From: Pseudomonas sp. PDM14
Lineage (GTDB): Bacteria > Pseudomonadota > Gammaproteobacteria > Pseudomonadales > Pseudomonadaceae
Direction of reading: 5' to 3'
Assembly: GCF_014851905.1 (NCBI RefSeq)
Contig: NZ_JACVAQ010000002.1
Span: 1,302,001-1,366,000, forward strand
Length of the DNA stretch: 64,000 nucleotides
Shown here: piece by piece, positions 57,959 to 64,000 of the stretch
Layout of the letters: every line of letters begins with the position of its first letter
How positions within the stretch are numbered: position 1 is the first letter of the stretch
Program-made: the position numbers and the translations under genes
The notes under the pieces: model-generated
Told to the model about the DNA's origin: nothing
Seen by the model: only the letters and a program-made list of their open reading frames with translations
Databases searched by the model: none

Positions 57959-58735
57959 ATGAACAAGTTGATCGCTATTCCCGCCCTTTCCGTGCTCAGC
58001 CTGGCCCTGGTGGCCTGCGCCGCCAAGCCCAACCCGAACCTGGAGCAGGCGCGCGCCAACTACGCCGAGCTGCAATCCGAGCCACAGGCCAGCACCCACG
58101 CCGCGCTGGAAACCCGCGAAGCTGCCGACATGCTGTCGCGCGCCGAGCAGGCCTACGACGCGCACCAGGACACCGTGCAGGTCGACCACCTGGCCTACAT
58201 CACCAACCAGCGCGTGGAAGTCGCCCGCCAGACCATCATGCAGAAGGCTGCCGAAGCCAGCCTGGCCAACGCGCCGGCTCAGCGCACCCAGGCACAGCTG
58301 GATGCCCGCAACCAGCAGGTCGACATCCTCCTGCAGAAGCTGCAGGCCAAGCAGACCGAGCGTGGCGCGGTCGTTACCCTGGGTGACGTGCTGTTCGCCA
58401 TCGACCGTGCCGAGCTGACCGCTGCCGGCATGCAGAATGTCCAGCAACTGGGCAACTACCTGCTGCAGAACCCGGATCGCCAAGTGGTGGTGGAAGGCTT
58501 CACCGACAACACCGGTACCGTCGATCACAACCTGCGCCTGTCCCAGGCACGCGCCGACTCGGTGCGCAGCGCGCTGGTGGCCATGGGCGTGTCGCCGACC
58601 CGCATCACCACCCACGGTTTCGGCAAGGACTACCCGGTAGCCAGCAACGCCACGGCCGATACGCGCACGCTCAACCGCCGCGTTGAAGTGACCATCGCCA
58701 GCGGCCCTGGCCCGGTCGCACCACGCGCCCTGTAA
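57959..58735 (+). CDS. lptF: OmpA-family lipoprotein, LptF-like
   Basis: 258-aa outer-membrane lipoprotein: signal peptide with lipobox LVAC (Cys20), a helical DUF4398-like part (about 25-130), and a C-terminal OmpA peptidoglycan-binding domain (about 140-245) with LGDVLFAIDRAELTAAG, VEGFTDNTGTVDHNLRLSQARADSVRSAL in part and FGKDYPVASN. Ala at +2 after Cys favours outer-membrane sorting. Corresponds by domain layout and neighbours to P. aeruginosa lipotoxin F, tied to envelope stress and AlgU. Start ATG 57959 with AAGGA upstream. Confidence 0.88.
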   Translation: MNKLIAIPALSVLSLALVACAAKPNPNLEQARANYAELQSEPQASTHAALETREAADMLSRAEQAYDAHQDTVQVDHLAYITNQRVEVARQTIMQKAAEASLANAPAQRTQAQLDARNQQVDILLQKLQAKQTERGAVVTLGDVLFAIDRAELTAAGMQNVQQLGNYLLQNPDRQVVVEGFTDNTGTVDHNLRLSQARADSVRSALVAMGVSPTRITTHGFGKDYPVASNATADTRTLNRRVEVTIASGPGPVAPRAL

Positions 58736-58747
58736 GCGCGTCGCAAC

Positions 58748-58777
58748 GAAAAAGCCCGCTTTTCAGCGGGCTTTTTC
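58748..58777. terminator. Bidirectional terminator after lptF
   Basis: GAAAAAGCCCGC / GCGGGCTTTTTC with a TTTTCA loop in the convergent gap. Serves lptF (plus) and the small gene on the minus strand. Confidence 0.88.
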
Positions 58778-59123
58778 ATGGGCGCGGCAATTGGCGCGGC
58801 ACGGACCGACGCGGGGTTTCCTGACCCATGCAGCGCACGGCCTGCTTCTTGTCGTCGACCAGCACGCCGGTAAGGCCCTTCTGCTCGGTGTCGAACAGCA
58901 CGAGAATGCCATCGAAGCACTGCGCCACCTGGCGAGCCGGCTTCAGCGACATCTTGTAGTCTTCGCCCGGGACGGTCTTGAGCATGGTGAACTCGGCCAG
59001 CAGCAGGGCATCCTCCTCCTTGGCGAAGTGGACGTAGCCGTAGTACCAGAGCACCAGCACGGTGCCGATGACGCTGGCGATACCGGTGAGGATCAGGGGA
59101 ATGGCGTTGCGTTGTTCACTCAT
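58776..59123 (-). CDS. Small membrane protein of unknown function
   Basis: 115-aa protein with one N-terminal TM helix (PLILTGIASVIGTVLVLWYYGYV) and a C-terminal soluble part containing two Cys (QCFDG and VRCMG). ATG 59123 is preferred; a GTG at 59135 directly follows the stop of the hydrolase gene (TAAGTG) and would add four residues. Likely co-transcribed with the hydrolase lipoprotein. I do not recognise the family. Confidence 0.75.
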   Translation of the reverse strand: MSEQRNAIPLILTGIASVIGTVLVLWYYGYVHFAKEEDALLLAEFTMLKTVPGEDYKMSLKPARQVAQCFDGILVLFDTEQKGLTGVLVDDKKQAVRCMGQETPRRSVPRQLPRP

Positions 59124-59135
59124 GGCGTTCTTCAC

Positions 59136-60023
59136 TTACTGGGGACTGTCGGGGTTGGGGATTTCGACCAGCCGGCGCAGCCCGACGAAGCCCGTGGGGT
59201 CATCGAGGTAGCGCAGCATCACCTCGCGCCAAACCGGATCGGCGAAGGTCTGCACATGCCCGCCACGGGTCGGCTGGAACGCCCGGGGAGGCGGCGCAGC
59301 CTGATACAGACTCACGCCATTGGCAAGCGGCACCTGCTGATCGTCGATGCTGTGGTAGATCAGCACCGGCAGACCGAGCAGGCGCGGCATCGAATGGATC
59401 GCACTGTCGGCGTCGGGCACCAGCCAGGACAGCGGCACACGCAGCCAGCGGGTCGCCCAACTGCCGCTCAGGACATGCCGCGCTACATCACGGTAGCTGG
59501 CCGGCACGCCATCGAGCACCAGCGCATGCAGGCGCTCACGCCGCGCCTGGTGCTCGGCCAGGTAATGCACGGCCAGCGCACCGCCGAGGCTCTGCCCGAG
59601 CACCGTCAGCGGCGTACCCTGCACCTCCGGCGCCTGGTCGAGCCAGGCGAACGCCGCATCGATATCGGCGTACACCGCCGGCAGACCTGGCGCACCACCC
59701 GACAGGCCGTAGCCGCGGTAATCGAGCAGCAACACCTGATAGCCCTGCTCCGGCAGCCAGTAGCTGCCACCGAGGTGCGAGGCGACGTTGCCGCCATTGC
59801 CGTGCAGATGCAGCACCGTGCCCTTGACCGCCACGCCCGGTTTGGCCGGCAGCCACCAGGCATGCAGGCGTACGCCATCGGCGGTGGTCAGGTAGATATC
59901 GCGGTAGGCCAGTTCGGCGGCAGCCGGGGTGACCGGCAGCTCGCGCTCGGGGTAGAACAGCAGCGAGCTGCAGCCACTCAACAGTAGGCCGCAAATCAGC
60001 ACTACCAAGCGCCGCAACATCAT
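59136..60023 (-). CDS. Alpha/beta hydrolase lipoprotein
   Basis: 295-aa protein with a lipobox (LLLSGC, Cys about 18) and an alpha/beta hydrolase fold: oxyanion-side HGNGGN, nucleophile elbow GQSLGG (Ser), Asp in IDDQQVP and His in RGGHVQTF, i.e. a complete Ser-Asp-His triad. It resembles BEM46/YfhR-type hydrolases; substrate unknown. Its ATGATG start follows the stop of a 45-codon ORF with no gap, and its SD (GGAGGAG) is inside that ORF, so translation is probably coupled. Confidence 0.9.
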   Translation of the reverse strand: MMLRRLVVLICGLLLSGCSSLLFYPERELPVTPAAAELAYRDIYLTTADGVRLHAWWLPAKPGVAVKGTVLHLHGNGGNVASHLGGSYWLPEQGYQVLLLDYRGYGLSGGAPGLPAVYADIDAAFAWLDQAPEVQGTPLTVLGQSLGGALAVHYLAEHQARRERLHALVLDGVPASYRDVARHVLSGSWATRWLRVPLSWLVPDADSAIHSMPRLLGLPVLIYHSIDDQQVPLANGVSLYQAAPPPRAFQPTRGGHVQTFADPVWREVMLRYLDDPTGFVGLRRLVEIPNPDSPQ

Positions 60024-60161
60024 CTACTCCTCCATACCCATATCGAAACGCAGGCCCTCGCTCATCCCGGCCTCGCCGATTACCGCCTCGTCCGGATCGA
60101 GGATGACGTCCACGGTCTGCGCCGATGCGCCGAGAATCTCGTCGAATGTATGGCTGGGCAT
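60024..60161 (-). CDS. 45-aa acidic small ORF coupled to the hydrolase gene
   Basis: ATG at 60161 with GGAG 6 nt upstream; 45 codons ending in TAG at 60026-60024, directly followed by the hydrolase ATG. The peptide starts MPSHTFDEILGAS and ends RFDMGMEE; it is strongly acidic (Asp/Glu-rich) and has no TM helix. The last codons (ATGGAGGAG) double as the hydrolase Shine-Dalgarno. It could be a real peptide, a leader ORF controlling the hydrolase, or a relic. A four-codon longer start (ATG 60173) exists. Not recognised. Confidence 0.5.
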   Translation of the reverse strand: MPSHTFDEILGASAQTVDVILDPDEAVIGEAGMSEGLRFDMGMEE

Positions 60162-60191
60162 CGCAGGCTCCATGAAAAACGTAGGGCCACT

Positions 60192-60258
60192 GTAGGAGCC
60201 AGCTGGCTGGCGATCGGTTCGCTCGAGAAGCGGATGATCGCCAGCCAGCTGGTTCTAC
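60192..60258. repeat. REP-type inverted repeat pair
   Basis: Two nearly identical inverted arms: GTAGGAGCCAGCTGGCTG (from 60192, extending to GCGATC at 60215) and its complement ending GTTCTAC at 60258 (arm 60236-60258), separated by 20 nt. Layout is that of a REPIN (two REP units in inverted orientation), a common mobile-like intergenic element of pseudomonads. Lies between the QEGLA gene and the 45-codon ORF. Confidence 0.82.
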
Positions 60259-60277
60259 GGGTGACACGGCGCGCGCA

Positions 60278-61567
60278 TCAGAGAATGTTGGCGTAGTCCG
60301 CCTCGATGCGGTCGAGACTCAGGTGATTGAGGAAGTTGGAGAAGCACATCCATGCCGACAGCGCATTGAGGTCGCGGAACTGCGGCGGCAGGTACTTGGG
60401 CGGCGTTACCAGTCCCTCGTCGACCAGCTGGCGCAGCGTGCGCATGTCTTCCAGGGTGGTCTTGCCGCAGAACAGCAGCGGGATCTGCTCCAGCTTGCCT
60501 TTGCGCACGGCCAGCTGAATGTAGTTGTAGATGAGGATGAAACCCTTGAGGTAGGACAAGTCCTTGGTGAATGGCAGGCCGGTCGGCGTCGAGCCGCGGA
60601 ATACCCGGCTGGCGTTGCCGTAGCTCTCGGCCATGCCGTAGCCCTGCTCCTGGTAGAAGGCGTAGACCTGCAGGAAATCGGCGCCCTCCTCGGCCATGTG
60701 GATGGCGCGGGTGCGGTTGGTCAGCTTGCGCAGGCGCGTCGGGTAGGAGGCGAAGGCGATGACCTCCATGAGGATCGCCAGGCCTTCCTGGGTCACCGTC
60801 GACGAGGGCGGGCCCTTGGCCAGGAAGGTGCAGATCGGCTGGCTGAGGCCATTGAGCGTGGTGCCGACATGCACCAGACCCTCATGCACTTCCAATGCAC
60901 GCACGTCGCGCTCGTTGAACATGGCGTCGGCACGCACCTTGATGTAGTCGGCACCGGCGGCGGCATCGGCGACGATGCCGTCGGACTCGAACACGCGAAT
61001 GGTGTCGTCACCGAACACCCCGGCAAGGCGGGTCTGCAGCAATACCACGGCGTCCTTGGCGGTGAGGTTCTTCGCCTCGTCTTCGAGGTCGCCGCGGCTG
61101 GCGATGTTGTTCAGGTAGTCGGAGAGCATCAGGCCGAGGTCGGCGAGGGTCGGGTCACCGGCATGGAAGGCATCCGAGGCGGCGCCGTAGAGCTCCTGGG
61201 AGATCAGGCCGAAATCCGGCGTGCCGCGTGCTTCGAGCATGCGGATGACCATGCGATATTCCTTGCACATGCGCCGCATGATCTGCCCGACCGGATTGAA
61301 CTGGCCGAGCTGGCGGGTGATGTCGCGCTCGATGTTCTGGAATTCGAGTTTCTTCGCCGAGGAGTCGAAGGCCAGCGGGCGATTGTCGTAATAGGCGCGG
61401 TCGACCGCCGGCATTTCCTTGCCCTTGGCCTTGAGGAAGCCCTTGCGCACGCTGTCGTCCCACTTGATCGCGTCGAGCACGCGGATCGGCGTCTGCGCCT
61501 CGACGATGCGGTCGGAGAGCGTGCGGATGGTGGCGTGATAGCCGTCGAGAGCCCTGCTTTTACTCAT
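60278..61567 (-). CDS. QEGLA-motif / DUF1704 protein, putative metallopeptidase
   Basis: 429-aa protein of the flavohaemoglobin expression-modulating QEGLA family (DUF1704). It has HEGLVH at 228-233 (an HExxxH zinc-type motif) and QEGLA at 260-264 whose Glu261 can be the third ligand. This is the arrangement of the eukaryotic tubulin carboxypeptidase MATCAP, a DUF1704 member, so a peptidase is a plausible inference. In bacteria the role is not settled; the family name comes from an effect on flavohaemoglobin expression. No signal peptide. Lies 11 bp after a lipoprotein gene on the same strand. Confidence 0.87.
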   Translation of the reverse strand: MSKSRALDGYHATIRTLSDRIVEAQTPIRVLDAIKWDDSVRKGFLKAKGKEMPAVDRAYYDNRPLAFDSSAKKLEFQNIERDITRQLGQFNPVGQIMRRMCKEYRMVIRMLEARGTPDFGLISQELYGAASDAFHAGDPTLADLGLMLSDYLNNIASRGDLEDEAKNLTAKDAVVLLQTRLAGVFGDDTIRVFESDGIVADAAAGADYIKVRADAMFNERDVRALEVHEGLVHVGTTLNGLSQPICTFLAKGPPSSTVTQEGLAILMEVIAFASYPTRLRKLTNRTRAIHMAEEGADFLQVYAFYQEQGYGMAESYGNASRVFRGSTPTGLPFTKDLSYLKGFILIYNYIQLAVRKGKLEQIPLLFCGKTTLEDMRTLRQLVDEGLVTPPKYLPPQFRDLNALSAWMCFSNFLNHLSLDRIEADYANIL

Positions 61568-61578
61568 TCCCCACCCCG

Positions 61579-62133
61579 TTACTGAGCGCTGCTGCGCTGA
61601 TAGCGCGCGACCTCGATGAACACGTCCGAATTGGCCTGATCGTCCAGGTAGCGGAACACCTGATCCAGCGGACTGGTGATCAGCACGCCGTCACCCTCGC
61701 TGGTTTCCACGCCCTGACCCTGCAGGGTGCCGCCACCGACCTCCTGCAGCACGCGCTCGACGTCGAGGTTGTAGATCACCAGCTCGTTGTCGCTGGTCAG
61801 CTCGAAGCCGGCAATCGCGAAATTCGCCCCCAGGCGCTTGGGCAGGCCGGCCGAGATGTACCAGCGGCGACCATGGTGGGCAACGGTGAAGCCGTACTCC
61901 TCGGCCTTGAGGGTATCCTCGTCCTCGCCCCAGGAGCGCGCCTTGTACACGTTGGAGCCGGCGCGGCTGACGCTGAGAAACTGCCGATCACCCCACTCGT
62001 CCTGGCGCTCCCAGTCGCCGAGCAGCGGCATCGGCGCCGCCTCGTTGGCCGGAATCGGGTCCTTGAAGGTCACCAGGCAGCCGCTGAGCAGCAGGCAGAC
62101 CAGAGAGGCTACGGCAACGCGCCAGGCTTTCAT
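61579..62133 (-). CDS. Lipoprotein of unknown function
   Basis: 184-aa predicted lipoprotein: lipobox LLSGC (Cys19) followed by VTFKDPIPANEAAPMPLLGDW. The body is probably beta-rich (WYISAGLPKRLG, NELVIYNLD) and resembles pseudomonad conserved lipoproteins of unknown function. Encoded directly before the QEGLA gene, so probably in one transcript with it. ATG 62133. Confidence 0.85.
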   Translation of the reverse strand: MKAWRVAVASLVCLLLSGCLVTFKDPIPANEAAPMPLLGDWERQDEWGDRQFLSVSRAGSNVYKARSWGEDEDTLKAEEYGFTVAHHGRRWYISAGLPKRLGANFAIAGFELTSDNELVIYNLDVERVLQEVGGGTLQGQGVETSEGDGVLITSPLDQVFRYLDDQANSDVFIEVARYQRSSAQ

Positions 62134-62185
62134 TACGCACTCCTTGTGAGATTCGCTGAATCAGCAGTGGCGACCGTTCGCATAC

Positions 62186-62209
62186 AAAACGCCCCGCAAC
62201 AGCGGGGCG
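62186..62209 (-). terminator. Terminator after the TetR gene
   Basis: Minus-strand CGCCCCGC / GCGGGGCG (62202-62209 and 62190-62197), 4-nt loop, then TTTTG. It separates the TetR gene from the lipoprotein-QEGLA transcript. Confidence 0.75.
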
Positions 62210-62216
62210 GATTTCA

Positions 62217-62930
62217 TCAGATGCCGACGACCAGGTTGAGGAAGCGTCGCAGCACGGCGCGCTGGCCCTGCATGTCGTGGTCTTCCACCCCCTCGACGAC
62301 GGCATGATATTCCATCCGAAAAATAAGCGTAGTCAACACGCGCGCATCCTCTACCGGCGCCTGCGATCCCATCGCGGTCAGCGCCATCTCGGCAAAGTGG
62401 AAACGCAGCTGCTGATGGGCCTCGGCCAGTTTGCGCAACGCCGGGTGGGTCAGCGCCTCGTGGCGGAATGCCAGCTCGGCCAATACGTCGGCGGTGCTGT
62501 TGCGCACCTTGGTCGCGACATGTTCCACGGCCAGGTCGATGGTGTGGTCGACGATCCTCTGACGCGCCTGCGGATCCTGGCGCGAGGCCTCGGCGAGGCG
62601 CTGGAATTCGACCTCGATCCCCTGCCAGAGCACGGCCAGGTTGGCCGAACTGCGCTCGACGAACAGCGCGAAGCTGTCGGTGATCAGGTCCTGGATGTCT
62701 TTGAAGTAATAGGTGGTGGCCGAGAGCGGCACCCGGGCTTCGGCAGCAACGGCGCGGTGGCGTACGCCGCGCATGCCCTCGCGCACGATGATGCGCAAGG
62801 TCGCTTCGAGGATGCTCAGGCGGCGTTGTTCGCTGCCCTGGCGGCTGGGCTTGCGGCCCTGATACTGCACATTTTCGGAGAGTTCGCTGGCCAGGCTGGC
62901 CGGACATTCCCTAACAGACACAAGGCTCAC
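62217..62930 (-). CDS. TetR-family transcriptional regulator
   Basis: 237-aa protein with an N-terminal extension of about 35 residues, then a TetR HTH (RLSILEATLRIIVREGMRGV, VAAEARVPLSATTYYFKD) and a ligand domain (about 90-235). The target is unknown; in pseudomonads a TetR gene at this place near lysS is conserved as I recall. Start is GTG 62930 with GAGGA 6-7 nt upstream. The downstream lipoprotein-QEGLA pair is separated by a terminator. Confidence 0.88.
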   Translation of the reverse strand: MSLVSVRECPASLASELSENVQYQGRKPSRQGSEQRRLSILEATLRIIVREGMRGVRHRAVAAEARVPLSATTYYFKDIQDLITDSFALFVERSSANLAVLWQGIEVEFQRLAEASRQDPQARQRIVDHTIDLAVEHVATKVRNSTADVLAELAFRHEALTHPALRKLAEAHQQLRFHFAEMALTAMGSQAPVEDARVLTTLIFRMEYHAVVEGVEDHDMQGQRAVLRRFLNLVVGI

Positions 62931-63153
62931 AGTCTTTCCTCACTGGGACGAAGGACCTGTTCACGATCACCTGAATCGAAACCAGACAAGGAAAAGTGAT
63001 CGAGGAACACACGGCCCCGCACTCGGGTCTACGAGTTGCGAATGTGCATTCCGAGAGCAGCTTTAACCCCGCATGGCCACAGTCAGGGCGTCGTGAGCAG
63101 GTTCCAAGGCTGAAAACAGGGCCTACAGCAGTAAACCAGCTCTTTTCACTACG

Positions 63154-63183
63154 GACATGGCAAAGGTGGCCCTTTGCCATGTC
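63154..63183. repeat. Perfect inverted repeat downstream of lysS
   Basis: 13-bp arms GACATGGCAAAGG / CCTTTGCCATGTC with a TGGC loop. It lies 38 nt past the lysS stop on the minus strand. No T run follows, so it is not a canonical terminator; it could stabilise the lysS 3' end or bind a protein. The rest of the 290-bp gap 62931-63220 shows no gene. Confidence 0.6.
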
Positions 63184-63220
63184 ACAGAATCCGCGAGGCT
63201 GCCCGCTCAGGGCAGACTGA

Positions 63221-64000
63221 TCAAGCCTGTGGACGCATATGCGGGAACAGGATCACATCACGGATCGATGGCGAGTTGGTCAGCAGCATGACCAGGCGGT
63301 CGATACCGATACCCTCGCCCGCAGTCGGCGGCATGCCGTACTCCAGGGCACGAACGAAGTCGGCATCGTAGTGCATGGCTTCGTCGTCGCCGGCATCCTT
63401 ATCGGCCACCTGCTGCATGAAGCGCTCGGCCTGGTCTTCCGCGTCGTTCAACTCGGAATAGGCATTGGCGATCTCGCGGCCACCGATGAACAGCTCGAAA
63501 CGGTCGGTGACGCTCGGATCGTCATCGCTGCGACGGGCCAACGGCGAGACTTCGAACGGGTAGCGGGTGATGAAGTGCGGCTGCTCCAGCTTGTGCTCGA
63601 CCAGCTCTTCGAAAATCATCACCTGCAGCTTGCCCAGGCCTTCGAAGCCGAGCACCTTGGCGCCGGCTTTCTTGGCGATTTCGCGGGCGCGGTCGATGTC
63701 ATTGAGGTCGGCGGCGCTGATGTCCGGGTTGTACTTGAGGATCGAGTCGAACACCGACAGGCGCGCGAACGGCTCGCCGAAGTGGAACACCTTGTCGCCG
63801 TACGGCACGTCGGTGGTGCCGAGCACCAGCTGGGCCAGCTCGCGGAACAGTTCCTCGGTCAGGTCCATGTTGTCTTCGTAGTCGGCGTAGGCCTGGTAGA
63901 ACTCGAGCATGGTGAACTCGGGGTTGTGCCGGGTCGAGACGCCCTCGTTACGGAAGTTGCGGTTGATCTCGAAGACCTTCTCGAAGCCACCGACCACCAG
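63221..64000 (-). CDS. lysS: Lysyl-tRNA synthetase, N-terminal part beyond window
   Basis: C-terminal 259 residues of a class II LysRS. Motif 2 is seen at the window edge ([11 protein letters not shown]...NPEFTMLE) and motif 3 near the end ([13 protein letters not shown]), followed by the usual LFPHMRPQ end. About half of a roughly 500-aa protein is present; its 5' end lies to the right of base 64000. Reading frame is open to the last base. Its product charges tRNA-Lys. Confidence 0.97.
   Translation of the reverse strand: MVVGGFEKVFEINRNFRNEGVSTRHNPEFTMLEFYQAYADYEDNMDLTEELFRELAQLVLGTTDVPYGDKVFHFGEPFARLSVFDSILKYNPDISAADLNDIDRAREIAKKAGAKVLGFEGLGKLQVMIFEELVEHKLEQPHFITRYPFEVSPLARRSDDDPSVTDRFELFIGGREIANAYSELNDAEDQAERFMQQVADKDAGDDEAMHYDADFVRALEYGMPPTAGEGIGIDRLVMLLTNSPSIRDVILFPHMRPQA

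Overview
The window is one continuous stretch of a high-GC gammaproteobacterial chromosome, almost certainly Pseudomonas in the broad sense; the P. mendocina/oleovorans side is possible but not shown. The basis is protein-level similarity recognised by eye (FabZ of 146 aa, LptF-type OmpA lipoprotein, MexJK-MexL, PpyR-like protein, NorR) and gene order that, as I remember it, follows the P. aeruginosa dnaE-to-lysS region. No tRNA, rRNA, phage, IS element or CRISPR array was seen. No gap between genes exceeds 300 bp.

Left part (1-17000, all minus strand): a dense essential-gene run read from right to left: rpsB-tsf, pyrH-frr-uppS-cdsA-dxr-rseP-bamA-ompH-lpxD-fabZ-lpxA-lpxB-rnhB-dnaE (dnaE cut by the window edge). 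It makes ribosomal/translation factors, undecaprenyl phosphate, phospholipid precursor, isoprenoids, the outer-membrane assembly machine and lipid A. Many genes overlap by 1-4 nt (ATGA, TGATG, GTGA), yet several factor-independent terminators sit inside the run (rpsB/tsf, after tsf, rseP/bamA, rnhB/dnaE).

Middle part (17-32 kb, mostly plus): map and glnD, then a lysine/diaminopimelate set (dapC, an ArsC/Spx-like protein, dapD), a cysteine desulfurase set (csdA-csdE, with convergent YehS-like gene and tcdA/csdL), an NdvB-type GH17-GT2 glucan synthase, dapE, rlmA, a small conserved gene and a cold-shock gene.

Right part (32-64 kb): a Gld-type ABC exporter with a DUF4340 partner, plsB, a nitric-oxide response island (norR divergent from a PpyR-like gene and nnrS, with three GT-N7-AC NorR boxes and a sigma54-like promoter), a MexJK-type RND pump with divergent TetR repressor, rsmJ, several small envelope or unknown proteins, tsaB, adk, ppc, a DUF4398-lptF lipoprotein pair, an alpha/beta hydrolase lipoprotein preceded by a 45-codon ORF, a QEGLA/DUF1704 putative metallopeptidase with a lipoprotein partner, a TetR regulator, and the 3' part of lysS.

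The most striking anomalies are: (1) ppc is full length (878 codons) except for one in-frame TGA at codon 732 where a Trp codon is expected; (2) the NO island has complete NorR cis-architecture but no NO-detoxifying enzyme beside it, and its regulator carries GAFSGA instead of GAFTGA; (3) the QEGLA protein has an HExxxH...E metallopeptidase signature and a small acidic, translationally coupled ORF nearby. All database-type statements are from memory and by eye; nothing was searched.
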